DNA of 53,008 bases from Deltaproteobacteria bacterium (GCA_027858995.1 JAQIBP010000135.1:1-53008), one strand, 5' to 3'. Shown: positions 8,020 to 17,469, counted from the stretch's first letter. Numbers and translations are program-made. Notes: generated by a model not told the origin, from the letters alone.

Positions 8020-9711
8020 ATGGATGAACAAAAAAGATTATTATTAGCAGTTGTGCTTTCTGTGGTGGTTCTTGTGGGCTATCAGACATTTTTTGTAAAG
8101 TCGCCACCCCTCAATAGTCAGCCCCAGCAGGTCCAAAACCAGCAAGACCAGACCCAGGGCCAGCAGCAGGTTCAGCAGGAAGCTTCAAATATTTCCGACT
8201 ATAAAACGCCTGCTGTAAAGCCTGAGCCTGTTGAAAAGCCTGAAAGCAAGTATAGAACCATATCTGTATCAACCCCATTGTATAATATTGCTATTTCAGA
8301 ATATGGTGCTGCTGTCCGAAGATTTGAACTTAAAAAATATAAGCAGACAAACAAGCAGGACTCTCCATTCAAACAATTGGTGTCTAAAGATCTTATTTCT
8401 GGGACACTCTCTCTTGACCTTGAACGTGAGTCTGTTCCAGATCTTAAAAATGCAGTTTACACAGCAGGCATTGGTACAGATAAAACTTCTGTCTTTCAAG
8501 GCAGCAAAAGTATTGAATTTGTATTTACAACCTCAAAAGGGTTGGTAATAAAAAAGATTTTTACCTTTAAAGCAGATTCCTACATGATTGATTGTGATAT
8601 TATCTTTCAAAATGGTTCTGACAGGTCTTTGAATGATTCCATTGTGATCGCCACACCTGGAATTTATAACGATGAAATTAAAAAAAGATCAAGATTTGCA
8701 TTTGAAGGGCCGGTTGTTTTGGTTAATGACGAATATACTACCATTAAACCCAAAGATATAGAGGAGCAGAATATCTACAGTGGTCCAATCGGCTGGTCAG
8801 GGTTTACAGAACGGTATTTTATGACAGCAGTCATGCCAAGACCATCAAGTGACGGGACAATAAATCTTGATACAAAAATAAAACTCTCATATACCAAAGA
8901 TCTGATAACAAATGATTTTATTCAAAAAATAGATAGATTAGATCCGGGTAAACAAGCCCGGTATCCTTTTATATTTTATATGGGTCCCAAAAGCTTGAAA
9001 GTGCTTGGTGAATATGACAACAGCTTTAAAAAGGCTATCAATTTCGGATTCTTTAATATTCTTGCAAAACCCCTGTTGATCACCATGAACACCATTTATA
9101 ATTTCATTCCAAATTATGGTGTTGCTATTATCCTTTTAACGGTTTTGATTAAACTTATTTTCTGGCCCCTTGGAACCAAGAGTTACAAATCCATGAACAA
9201 GATGAAAAAAGTTCAGCCATTGATGACAGAGCTCAGGCAAAAATATAAAGATGATAAACAGAGAATGAATAAAGAGGTCATGGCACTTTATAAAACATAT
9301 AAAGTCAACCCTGCAAGCGGCTGCCTGCCCATGCTGGTCCAGATGCCTATTTTCTTTGCTCTTTACAGGATGCTTTACCAGGCCATTGAACTGCGCCATG
9401 CTCCATTTGTGTTATGGATCACAGATTTATCTGCTCCGGACAGGCTCTTTGAATTTAGTTTTACAATTCCAATGATGCAGGCTCCACATGGTCTGCCCAT
9501 GTTAACTCTTGTAATGGGTGCATCTTTTTTGCTGCAGCAGAAAATGACTCCTGCCACAGGAGATCCCATGCAGGCTAAGATGATGATGTTAATGCCCATA
9601 TTCATGACTGTATTATTTATCAATTTCCCAGCAGGACTGGTTTTGTATATGTTTGTAAATAACATAATATCCATGGGACAGCAGTATTATATTCAAAAGA
9701 AATTTGCTTAA
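8020..9711 (+). CDS. yidC: Membrane protein insertase YidC
   Basis: A 563-residue insertase of the Oxa1/YidC family. After an N-terminal transmembrane segment (LLLAVVLSVVVLVGYQTFF) come a Gln/Pro-rich linker (about 35-70) and a large periplasmic domain (about 80-340). This form is typical of Gram-negative bacteria. The conserved hydrophobic core starts near residue 350 (YGVAIILLTVLIKLIFWPL) and includes the positively charged groove Arg/Lys region, the coiled C1 loop (KKVQPLMTELRQKYKDDKQRMNKEVM) and further membrane helices. I chose the ATG at 8020, which has GGAGAG 3 bases upstream; an ATG at 8005 is in frame but lacks a ribosome site. Confidence 0.96.
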   Translation: MDEQKRLLLAVVLSVVVLVGYQTFFVKSPPLNSQPQQVQNQQDQTQGQQQVQQEASNISDYKTPAVKPEPVEKPESKYRTISVSTPLYNIAISEYGAAVRRFELKKYKQTNKQDSPFKQLVSKDLISGTLSLDLERESVPDLKNAVYTAGIGTDKTSVFQGSKSIEFVFTTSKGLVIKKIFTFKADSYMIDCDIIFQNGSDRSLNDSIVIATPGIYNDEIKKRSRFAFEGPVVLVNDEYTTIKPKDIEEQNIYSGPIGWSGFTERYFMTAVMPRPSSDGTINLDTKIKLSYTKDLITNDFIQKIDRLDPGKQARYPFIFYMGPKSLKVLGEYDNSFKKAINFGFFNILAKPLLITMNTIYNFIPNYGVAIILLTVLIKLIFWPLGTKSYKSMNKMKKVQPLMTELRQKYKDDKQRMNKEVMALYKTYKVNPASGCLPMLVQMPIFFALYRMLYQAIELRHAPFVLWITDLSAPDRLFEFSFTIPMMQAPHGLPMLTLVMGASFLLQQKMTPATGDPMQAKMMMLMPIFMTVLFINFPAGLVLYMFVNNIISMGQQYYIQKKFA

Positions 9712-9724
9712 AGCAGGAGGAGAT

Positions 9725-10513
9725 ATGACACAAACTCAGGAATTTTCAGGAAAAGATATAGATGTTGCCATTAAAAATGCATGTTCCCAATTAGATCTTT
9801 CCATTGATGATTTAAAATATGATGTGATTTCAGAAGGAACTTCAGGAATTTTTGGAATTGTTGGAAGAAAAGATGCAAGGATTAAAGTTGATGTCCCGGT
9901 TGATAATAGAGATGAGGCAGTCACTCTTCAGGCAGAAGGGGTCAAGTCAATTGTTGATGAAGCTTTTGGAAAGGAAACAAGGATTAAATCCTCTGAAACA
10001 GAAACACCCGAGGCTGTTGATGTAACAGAAGAATCTATAAATATTGGAACAGAGGCATTGCAGAAAATGGCTGATCTTATCACTGATGATGCCAGTGTAA
10101 GCCATAAAACTCAAGACGATAGATTGACTTTAAGCATTGAAGGCGGAAATGCTGGTATTTTGATTGGCCGCAAGGGGCAGACCCTTGATGCAATGCAGTT
10201 TTTAACTGACAAAATAATAAACAGGAAAAGTGATGCCAGGGTCAGAGTCAGAGTGGATATCGAAGGATATATGGAGACCCGGAAAGCCAATCTTAAACAT
10301 CTCGCTTATAAAATGGCAGACAAGGCTAAAAAGACGGGGCGCCCTGCAACCATTAACCAGATGAGTGCACAGGACAGGCGCATTGTGCATATGGCATTAA
10401 AAGATGATAACAAAGTAAGAACCCAGAGCATGGGTGATGGATACTATAGAAGGCTTGTAATTTTTCCTAAAAAGAAAAATTCTTTTAAGGGTAAAAACCA
10501 GTCTAAAAGATAA
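9725..10513 (+). CDS. jag: RNA-binding protein Jag/KhpB
   Basis: A 262-residue protein with three parts: an N-terminal Jag_N domain (residues 1-55, FSGKDIDVAIKNACSQL..GTSGIFGIVGRKDARIKV), a variable acidic linker, then a KH domain (ILIGRKGQTLDAMQFLTDKIIN, with the GxxG loop GRKG) and an R3H domain (TINQMSAQDRRIVHMAL). It binds RNA and is usually encoded between yidC and mnmE, as here. The ATG at 9725 has GGAGGAG 5 bases upstream and lies 13 bases after the yidC stop. Confidence 0.94.
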   Translation: MTQTQEFSGKDIDVAIKNACSQLDLSIDDLKYDVISEGTSGIFGIVGRKDARIKVDVPVDNRDEAVTLQAEGVKSIVDEAFGKETRIKSSETETPEAVDVTEESINIGTEALQKMADLITDDASVSHKTQDDRLTLSIEGGNAGILIGRKGQTLDAMQFLTDKIINRKSDARVRVRVDIEGYMETRKANLKHLAYKMADKAKKTGRPATINQMSAQDRRIVHMALKDDNKVRTQSMGDGYYRRLVIFPKKKNSFKGKNQSKR

Positions 10514-10520
10514 AAGCATT

Positions 10521-11909
10521 ATGGATGATACAATTGCCGCAATAGCAACTCCCCTTGGAAATGGCGGTATCGGTGTCATACGGATCTCCGGGGACAAAGC
10601 TTTTGATATCGCTTTCAAGCTTTTTTCAACAAAAAAATTAAAACCTGAACATTGTCCTGACTTAGAATCTCACAGAGTCTATCACGGATATATTTTTGAT
10701 TTAAAAAATAGAGATGTGATAGACGAAGTTTTACTGATCCCCATGCAGGGGCCTTCCTCTTATACAGCCCAGGATGTTATTGAAATCCAGGCCCATGCAG
10801 GAACCATTGTATTGAGAACTATTTTAGATGAGATTCTTTCCTGCGGTGCAAGACTTTCTGAACCAGGTGAGTTTACAAAAAGAGCTTTTTTAAATGGTAG
10901 AATTGATCTGACCCAGGCAGAGGCTGTTGCAGATATAATTAATGCAAAATCTGTAAATACTCTGAAATTTGCGGCATCCCAGAGTCTTGGAGTGTTGAAA
11001 AATCAGATTAACGATTTAAGAGAACAGTTGATTCATCTACTGTCCCTCATTGAAGTCAATATTGATTTCCCTGAAGATGTTGAATATTTTGAATCTTCCC
11101 AAAAAGAGATTGAATTAATAGATGATATCATTGAAAAGTGTCAAAAATTTATTAAACAGCATGATGATGCCTGTTTTTTAAAAGATGGGATCAGGATTAC
11201 CATCTGTGGTGCACCCAATGTGGGGAAATCAAGTCTTATGAACAGACTGCTTGAACACGACAGATCCATTGTAACTGCTGTTCCAGGAACAACCAGAGAT
11301 CCGGTTGAAGAGGGACTTAATATTGATGGCATTCCCTTTGTGATTGCAGATACGGCAGGAATTCACCAGACAGATGATCTTGTGGAGATTATAGGTATAG
11401 AAAAGGCCAAAGATCATATCAGCACATCAGATCTGGTGTTATACCTGAAAGAGCCGGGAACTAAGTTTTCCAATAAGGAGTTTGAAAAAATAGTAACTCC
11501 TGAAAATCAGGCATATTCAAAAGCTATTTTTGTAATTAATAAAATTGATCTTGAACAGGATGATCTGCCAGAGCTTTCAGAAAAATATCACCACATCCCG
11601 AAAATTGAAATTTCAGCCCTTTTAAACAGAGGGATTAAAGAGTTAAAACAAAAAATTGTTAATATCTGTATTGCTGATCTGGATCTGGAAAAGTCATCAA
11701 TAATTCCAAATTTAAGGCATAAAAAAGCTCTTGAAGAGGCTGTTGAAAGCCTCATGTCTGTGAAAGCCGGATTAAAACAAGCTCTGGAGGATGAAATGCT
11801 TGCAATTGATATTAAAACCTGCATTGACTGCCTTGGAACAATCACAGGTGAAACAGCCTCTTTTGATATATTAGAAAATATATTCAGTAACTTTTGTATT
11901 GGTAAATAA
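10521..11909 (+). CDS. mnmE: tRNA modification GTPase MnmE
   Basis: MnmE acts with MnmG to install the 5-carboxymethylaminomethyl group on wobble uridine 34 of certain tRNAs. The 462-residue protein has the N-terminal THF-binding domain (DDTIAAIATPLGNGGIGVIRISG), a helical middle, and an inserted G domain with GAPNVGKSS (about 230-238), TTRDPVEE, DTAG and NKID. It ends in FCIGK, the conserved C-terminal motif with the catalytic Cys. The gene is 7 bases after jag, in the standard rpmH-to-mnmE block. Confidence 0.96.
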   Translation: MDDTIAAIATPLGNGGIGVIRISGDKAFDIAFKLFSTKKLKPEHCPDLESHRVYHGYIFDLKNRDVIDEVLLIPMQGPSSYTAQDVIEIQAHAGTIVLRTILDEILSCGARLSEPGEFTKRAFLNGRIDLTQAEAVADIINAKSVNTLKFAASQSLGVLKNQINDLREQLIHLLSLIEVNIDFPEDVEYFESSQKEIELIDDIIEKCQKFIKQHDDACFLKDGIRITICGAPNVGKSSLMNRLLEHDRSIVTAVPGTTRDPVEEGLNIDGIPFVIADTAGIHQTDDLVEIIGIEKAKDHISTSDLVLYLKEPGTKFSNKEFEKIVTPENQAYSKAIFVINKIDLEQDDLPELSEKYHHIPKIEISALLNRGIKELKQKIVNICIADLDLEKSSIIPNLRHKKALEEAVESLMSVKAGLKQALEDEMLAIDIKTCIDCLGTITGETASFDILENIFSNFCIGK

Positions 11910-11920
11910 AGGATAAAATT

Positions 11921-12571
11921 ATGGCATTAGATTTAAAAGAACACTTTGTTAAATATGAGGCACTTGTCCACATGGTGGATAGTGTGTTTGAGCGAGTAAA
12001 AAAAGAGTACCCCAAAGAGGTATTCTGCAGAAAAAAATGCAGTGACTGCTGTTATGCTATTTTTGATCTGACACTCATAGAAGCCCTATATCTGAATGAT
12101 AAATTTTTAAAAAAATTTTCAGGCATGGAAAAAAACAGTCTGATTGAGATTGCAGACAAGACTGACCGGGTTTTGGTGAAAATGAAACGAAATGCCTATA
12201 GAGAAGTTAAAAACGGTGCAGAGCAACTTGAAATTGTAGCAAAAATGTCCCAGGAGAGAGTCAGATGCCCTCTTCTTGGCAAAGATGATCTTTGTGTCAT
12301 GTATGAGCATCGTCCCATTACTTGCAGGGTTTATGGAATTCCTACATCCACTGAAGGTTCAAGCCATATATGCGGTAGAACAAATTTCAAGCAGGGAGAA
12401 CCCTATCCAACATTGAATATGGATAAACTTTACAGCCAGCTCCAGCTTTTTTCTGTTCAGTTGATTAAAGACATCAATTCAGAACAGATTAAAATGCATG
12501 AAATGCTGATTCCTGTTTCAATGGCCATGATAACCCAGTTTAATGAAGAGTATCTTGGAGTAAAAAAATAG
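11921..12571 (+). CDS. YkgJ-family cysteine-cluster protein
   Basis: A 216-residue protein with the Cys pattern of the YkgJ family (CxxxCxxCC-type): FCRKKCSDCCYA near residues 36-47, then RCPLLGKDDLCVMYEHRPITCRVYGIP and a further Cys at HICGR. Such proteins bind zinc or an Fe-S cluster; their biochemical role is generally unknown. It follows mnmE by 11 bases and its TAG stop shares a base with the GTG start of the next gene, so the three form one transcript. Confidence 0.85.
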   Translation: MALDLKEHFVKYEALVHMVDSVFERVKKEYPKEVFCRKKCSDCCYAIFDLTLIEALYLNDKFLKKFSGMEKNSLIEIADKTDRVLVKMKRNAYREVKNGAEQLEIVAKMSQERVRCPLLGKDDLCVMYEHRPITCRVYGIPTSTEGSSHICGRTNFKQGEPYPTLNMDKLYSQLQLFSVQLIKDINSEQIKMHEMLIPVSMAMITQFNEEYLGVKK

Positions 12572-12921
12572 TGGAGAATTTCAGCCGGGAAGAAATTGAA
12601 GAGAAGAAAAAAGCAATTTTTGATACCATGGGTAAACGGGGCCAGAAAAATATTCTTAAGAAAGGCTATGAAGATTGGGACCCTTTCCAGGAACCTAAAG
12701 ACCCGATTGATATAAGAAAAGATAAAACAAAACGGACAAGCCAGGAGTTAATCCGGGAGTTTTTATCAGATATTGACCATGATGAATACTCAAATTCCTT
12801 TGCCCAGGGAGCCTTTGAAATGTGTCTTGGCATTATTAATGAAGAAGAAAAGATCAAAGGTATGTATGAATTTGCCCTGTTTTATAGTAATATTTTAAAA
12901 AAAGAGGGTCTTAAAAAATAG
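12571..12921 (+). CDS. Small conserved protein of unknown function
   Basis: A 116-residue, charged, probably helical and soluble protein (EEIEEKKKAIFDTMGKRGQKNILKKGYEDWDPFQEPKDP). I do not recognise the family. The GTG start at 12571 overlaps the stop of the YkgJ-type gene by one base and has TTGGAG about 12 bases upstream. The WDPFQEPKDP motif and tight coupling suggest it works with the upstream Cys-cluster protein. Confidence 0.7.
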   Translation: MENFSREEIEEKKKAIFDTMGKRGQKNILKKGYEDWDPFQEPKDPIDIRKDKTKRTSQELIREFLSDIDHDEYSNSFAQGAFEMCLGIINEEEKIKGMYEFALFYSNILKKEGLKK

Positions 12922-12934
12922 TCATCCCATAAAT

Positions 12935-13546
12935 ATGTATAAAATTCTAATCTGCCTTTTTTTGATTCACTTTTCCAGCACTCCTATCTATGGAAATATC
13001 TATTTCTGGACAGATGATAACGGTATCCGCCATTTCAGCAATATTGCACCTGCTCAAAATCAAAGGGTGGAAGAATTTCAAGAGAGCAACACTGTTTTTA
13101 AAGGTCATAAATTCAAAACATTAAAGGTCTACGACGGAGATACCATAAAAGTCACAGGCATTGATTTGATATTTAAAATTCGCCTTGTGGGAATTGACTG
13201 CCCTGAAACAGGATATGGAAATAGAGAAGATCAGCCTTTCAGCCAGAAAGCAAAAAAATATTTAAAAAATTTATTAGGCAATCAAAAGATAGGTATTAAA
13301 AGCTATGGCACAGGGGGCTATAACAGACAACTTGCCGAAGTTTTTGTGAATGGCAAAAATGCCAATCTTGAAATGATTAAAGCTGGATTCGCAGAAGTTT
13401 ATAAAGGCAGTCATCCTAAAAATCTTGATTCAAAAACATATCTCAGGGAAGAATCAAAGGCAAAAAGAGCAAAAAAAGGAGTGTGGAGTCAGGGGGCTTC
13501 TTACATCAGCCCCAGACAGTGGCGAAAAGATCATCCCAGAAAATAA
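12935..13546 (+). CDS. Exported thermonuclease (SNase-like) with DUF4124-type N-terminus
   Basis: A 203-residue protein with an N-terminal signal peptide (MYKILICLFLIHFSSTPIYG), a short segment resembling DUF4124 (YFWTDDNGIRHFSNIAP), then a staphylococcal-nuclease domain from about 60: KVYDGDTIKV, FKIRLVGIDCPETG, YNRQLAEVFVNG and a C-terminal AKRAKKGVW. The family's catalytic Asp and Arg/Glu positions are recognisable in DGDT, RLVGID and the YNRQLAEV segment. It probably degrades DNA/RNA in the periplasm or outside the cell. The gene lies 13 bases downstream of the small unknown gene and may be part of the mnmE transcript. Confidence 0.87.
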   Translation: MYKILICLFLIHFSSTPIYGNIYFWTDDNGIRHFSNIAPAQNQRVEEFQESNTVFKGHKFKTLKVYDGDTIKVTGIDLIFKIRLVGIDCPETGYGNREDQPFSQKAKKYLKNLLGNQKIGIKSYGTGGYNRQLAEVFVNGKNANLEMIKAGFAEVYKGSHPKNLDSKTYLREESKAKRAKKGVWSQGASYISPRQWRKDHPRK

Positions 13547-13659
13547 ATCCTTTAAAAAATACCCTTGCGAAGAAGTTCCTGGCACAGGCTGAATTCAGAT
13601 TTTTTAATATCACTTATTCTGATATTTAAGATTTTTTAACATGACTTTTTAGCAATCAA

Positions 13660-13706
13660 TTTCAATCCAGCCATGAACATTGATGGCACACTGAATTTTG
13701 ATATGG
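13660..13706 (-). pseudogene. Fragment of the 3' end of a second geranylgeranyl-reductase-like gene
   Basis: These 47 bases match the 3' end of the flavin reductase gene at 16515-16561 with only two mismatches. Read on the minus strand they would encode the same C-terminal SMFMAGLK residues. Similarity stops abruptly to the right of 13706. The intact gene lies about 2.8 kb away, on the other side of the Snf2 helicase. This looks like the leftover of a duplicated gene or of a recombination that inserted the helicase gene. The rest of the 270-base gap (13547-13816) shows nothing else recognisable. Confidence 0.6.
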
Positions 13707-13816
13707 CACCTGGGTTAATGCTGGTACCTTGAAAAATATTCTTCTTGATTTCCAATGGGTGATAATTTAGTAATGTCTTGAGATTTTAACGTATTCTATT
13801 AAAAGGAAAAAAAGAG

Positions 13817-16498
13817 ATGCTGACACTGTCCAAAGATTATATTAAAAACCATATATCTGACTCTTTTCTCATATTTCACCGGGGAGAAGATCTTTATCAT
13901 TATGGATCATTTTTCTTATCACAGGAGAACTCCAGGGAGAATAAATTTATTTATGAAGTAGATGGCAATTACGGGGATTATAAAACACAAATAGACCTTA
14001 ATGATGATCATCTTCTCTTTTCCTGTACATGTCCCTATCCAGGAGATGGCTGTAAACATGTGGTTGCTGCTCTGTTGGATATTAGGGAGAATCAGATGGA
14101 ATCACAAGAGTCAGAAGAGATATCCATGGAAGATGAAACAGCCTATTTTTCAAAGGATGAGATTAAAGAGCAGGCATTGTCAGACAGGAATAAGAGAGCA
14201 GAGCTTGAGAAATTTACAATTATCAGAGGAGAAATGATAAAGGGGTATCACAGGGTCATTAATCAAAATCACAAGGAGTATCAGATATGTATTCATGATC
14301 CAAATATAGGGACTGGCCACTGCAGCTGCCCTGATTATCTGACCAATGGCCTTGGAACCTGCAAGCATCTTCGTACAATCTGTTCCAGCCTTAAGGAAGA
14401 GCCTGATTTTAACAGGAAAAAAGGCAGGGAGATATTCCCCTTTGTTGATATTTACTGGAATTCAGCTTTGAAAGCACCTGCAATGTTTTCAGAACGCCTT
14501 GAAGCTGATTTTTCAGATCTTATTACTGTGCTGGAATCGTGTTTTAATAATTCAGGGGAGTTTACAGCTTCTGATTTGTCACAGATTGTACCGCTAATGG
14601 ATAAAGTTGACTCTGACAAACGGGTTCGCATACAGGAAAACCTTATTACAAGAGTGGATAGGCATATACATAATCAGCAGCTTAAAAAGTTGTCAAACCG
14701 GGATATTACTGATTACCCTTTAAAAGCAATGCTTTACCCCTATCAAAAAGAGGGAGTAGCCTTTGGGCTTTTTAAAACCGGTGTTTTGATTGGTGATGAG
14801 ATGGGACTTGGTAAAACCCTGCAGGCAATTGCCTTGGGTATTCTTAAAAAGGAGATATTTGATTTTTCTAAAATCCTGATTGTTACACTGGCATCTCTCA
14901 AGGAGCAGTGGAAAAGAGAAATTGAAAAATTTTCAGATGAAGAGGCTGTTATTATTGAAGGCTCACCCGGCAACAGAAAAATGCTTTATCAAAAATCCAC
15001 AGAATTGTTTAAAATCACAAATTATGAAGCAGTCTTGAGGGATGTAACAATATTATCTAAGTTTGATCCTGATATAATTGTACTGGATGAAGCCCAGCGC
15101 ATTAAGAATTTTTCAACAAAAACAGCTGATGCCGTTAAACAGATTCCCAAAAGACATGCCATTGTATTGACCGGAACACCAATGGAAAATAAGCTTGAAG
15201 ATATTTACTCCATAGTGCAGTTTCTTGATCCCTTTTTATTAACACCTTTATGGGAATTTGCCGGAGATCATTTTTTAATACCAAGAAAGAAAAAAAGCTT
15301 CATTGCTGGATACCAGAACTTGGATAAATTAAAAGAGAAACTTAAAGATATTGTGATCAGGCGTAAAAAAGAGGATGTTTTAAAGGATCTGCCAGATGAA
15401 GTGGTGAATAATTATTATATTGACCTTACAGTAGAGCAGATGGAGATACATGCAGGGTATGCAAGATCGCTTCTACCTTTGATAAATAAAAAATATCTCA
15501 CCCCCATGGATGTCAGAAAAATACAGATCCTTCTTTTAAGGATGCGTATGGTGTGTGATTCCAGTTACCTAATTGACAGGGAAACTCATTTTTCACCAAA
15601 ACTAAAAGAGCTTGAAAGTATTGTTGATGAACTTGTGATTCAAAACAAACATAAAATTGTGATTTTCAGTGAATGGACTACCATGATTTTTCTCATTGCA
15701 AAAAGCCTTTCAAAAATGAAAATTCCCTTTATTGAACTTTCCGGCAAGGTGCCCGTAAAAAAACGCCAGGCATTGATTGATGAATTCACCAATAATCCTG
15801 AATGCAGAATTTTTCTTTCAACAGATGCAGGAGGCACAGGATTGAATCTTCAAGCTGCCGACTGTGTTATAAATTTTGAGCTGCCATGGAATCCTGCAAA
15901 AATGAACCAACGTATTGGCAGGATCTCAAGGATTGGGCAGGAAAGCAGCTGCATCAATGTTATTAATCTGATTGCAAAAAAAAGTATTGAAGAGAGAATC
16001 CTTACAGGAATCCAGCTTAAAACTGAAGTGTTCAAGGGTGTATTTGATGATGGCCCCGACAGTGTGGAATTTTCAGCAGAAAAGAGAAATGAGATGCTCA
16101 ATCGCTTAAGGGAGATGATGGGTGAAGAGGGAGAATTGAGCCCCATTGAATCAGCTGAACCCGAAGAGATCCCGGAAGATACTCCTTATTATCTCAATCC
16201 TGAAGTACTGGGTGATGAGAAGGAAGATGAAAAAACCGAGGAAAAAATATCCAATACCAGTATAGAAAATCCTGAACCCAATGCAGAAAATACTGAATCT
16301 GTTACAGATAATATTCTAGCAAACCAGCCTCCTGAAAAGATTGAAACGGTTCTTAATTCAGGTATGGAATTTATCGGAGGACTTATGGAGATGGCAACTG
16401 GTAAGAAAATGAGCAAATCAGATGACCAGGAAAAAATGATTGAGATTGACAGAACAACAGGTGAAGTAACTATGAAATTCAAGCTTCCCGGATTTTAA
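13817..16498 (+). CDS. Snf2-family helicase/ATPase with two SWIM zinc fingers
   Basis: A 893-residue protein. The N-terminus has two SWIM-type zinc sites, C70/C72/C79/H81 and C169/C171/C182/H184, each in CxC..CxH form. The Snf2 motor follows: motif I GDEMGLGKTL (326-335), DEAQRIKN (D424, the Walker B variant), LTGTPMENKLED, then the second RecA lobe with IFSEWTTM, STDAGGTGLNLQAADCVI and NQRIGRISRIGQ. The last 180 residues are acidic and low-complexity. Bacterial Snf2-SWIM proteins translocate on double-stranded DNA and are linked to transcription or repair; the role here is unknown. It is flanked by two copies of the same flavin reductase 3' sequence, a possible sign of insertion. Confidence 0.9.
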   Translation: MLTLSKDYIKNHISDSFLIFHRGEDLYHYGSFFLSQENSRENKFIYEVDGNYGDYKTQIDLNDDHLLFSCTCPYPGDGCKHVVAALLDIRENQMESQESEEISMEDETAYFSKDEIKEQALSDRNKRAELEKFTIIRGEMIKGYHRVINQNHKEYQICIHDPNIGTGHCSCPDYLTNGLGTCKHLRTICSSLKEEPDFNRKKGREIFPFVDIYWNSALKAPAMFSERLEADFSDLITVLESCFNNSGEFTASDLSQIVPLMDKVDSDKRVRIQENLITRVDRHIHNQQLKKLSNRDITDYPLKAMLYPYQKEGVAFGLFKTGVLIGDEMGLGKTLQAIALGILKKEIFDFSKILIVTLASLKEQWKREIEKFSDEEAVIIEGSPGNRKMLYQKSTELFKITNYEAVLRDVTILSKFDPDIIVLDEAQRIKNFSTKTADAVKQIPKRHAIVLTGTPMENKLEDIYSIVQFLDPFLLTPLWEFAGDHFLIPRKKKSFIAGYQNLDKLKEKLKDIVIRRKKEDVLKDLPDEVVNNYYIDLTVEQMEIHAGYARSLLPLINKKYLTPMDVRKIQILLLRMRMVCDSSYLIDRETHFSPKLKELESIVDELVIQNKHKIVIFSEWTTMIFLIAKSLSKMKIPFIELSGKVPVKKRQALIDEFTNNPECRIFLSTDAGGTGLNLQAADCVINFELPWNPAKMNQRIGRISRIGQESSCINVINLIAKKSIEERILTGIQLKTEVFKGVFDDGPDSVEFSAEKRNEMLNRLREMMGEEGELSPIESAEPEEIPEDTPYYLNPEVLGDEKEDEKTEEKISNTSIENPEPNAENTESVTDNILANQPPEKIETVLNSGMEFIGGLMEMATGKKMSKSDDQEKMIEIDRTTGEVTMKFKLPGF

Positions 16499-16508
16499 CG
16501 AGGTATAT

Positions 16509-17465
16509 TTAAAATTTCAATCCAGCCATGAACATTGATGGCAGACTCAATTTTGATATGGTGTCCGGATTATATTCCTTGCCGGATGTAATTGCCTTTG
16601 CAGCAAGAATTCCGCTCTTAACTGCAGGACCGATTCCTTCACCCATATCAAGGGTGGCAAGACCAAGGGCATCTCCGATTATAAATGCATTATCCTTATG
16701 GCATTGTAAGGATTTCTTCTTTAAATTGTAGATATATCCCTTTGGTCTGATTTTAGTATTAGGAATTTTACCTGTCTCTTTTAACCTATTAATAAATGAG
16801 TTCCAATGTTCATTAATGGTGGTTTTGTTCCTGTTCAATTTGTCAAGCTTTCCTCCTACACCAATATTGAGATAACCTCCTGCTTTTGGAACAAACCAAG
16901 AATATCCGGGTAATCTATTTTTAACAAACCATAAATGACACTCTTTTACAGAATAGTCTGTTTTAAACTCCTTTTCCAGGGCAATAATCTGTCTGTCTAT
17001 AGATTTATCAGCTCTGTTTCTAAAAAAAATTCTTGCAACGGGACAATTAGTTCCTCCTGCACCTACAATGAATTTTGCCCGGAACTTTTCATCCACTATA
17101 AATTGATTCTTCTTTTTTTCTATTTTTTTTACCCTTTGTTTAAAAATCTGAACCTCGGATTTTTTTAAAAGCCAGTCATCAAATTCAACTCTTCGGATGG
17201 AATATTGACGGGTTTTTAAAGGAAGTTTGATGCCAGCAATATGAAAATATATTTTTTTAAAGCAGATAATACCATGGGGATAATCATTGGCAGAACATTT
17301 AAGATCTTTGAATACTTCAGGAGTTATCCAGCCGGCACACAGCTTAAGCCGTGGAAAATCTGCCTTGTCAAGTATTGCAGCATTAACACCCTGGCGGAGC
17401 AGTTCCCGTGCACAGGCTGCACCTGCCGGGCCTCCTCCGACAATAATAACATCAAAATCATGCAT
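16509..17465 (-). CDS. Geranylgeranyl-reductase-family FAD-dependent oxidoreductase
   Basis: A 318-residue flavoprotein. It starts MHDFDVIIVGGGPAGAACARELLRQG, a GxGxxG Rossmann FAD site, followed by LDKADFPRLKLCAGWITPEVF, a GGR-family segment. FVVGAGGTNCPVAR-type residues and GDALGLATLDMGEGIGPAVKSG near the C-terminus form the second FAD-binding motif. Relatives reduce isoprenoid double bonds in lipids or quinones. It starts 4 bases after the stop of the cyclopropane-fatty-acid synthase gene, so the pair is one operon and a joint role in membrane lipid modification is likely (inference). A partial copy of its 3' end lies at 13660-13706. Confidence 0.8.
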   Translation of the reverse strand: MHDFDVIIVGGGPAGAACARELLRQGVNAAILDKADFPRLKLCAGWITPEVFKDLKCSANDYPHGIICFKKIYFHIAGIKLPLKTRQYSIRRVEFDDWLLKKSEVQIFKQRVKKIEKKKNQFIVDEKFRAKFIVGAGGTNCPVARIFFRNRADKSIDRQIIALEKEFKTDYSVKECHLWFVKNRLPGYSWFVPKAGGYLNIGVGGKLDKLNRNKTTINEHWNSFINRLKETGKIPNTKIRPKGYIYNLKKKSLQCHKDNAFIIGDALGLATLDMGEGIGPAVKSGILAAKAITSGKEYNPDTISKLSLPSMFMAGLKF

Positions 17466-17469
17466 ATAA

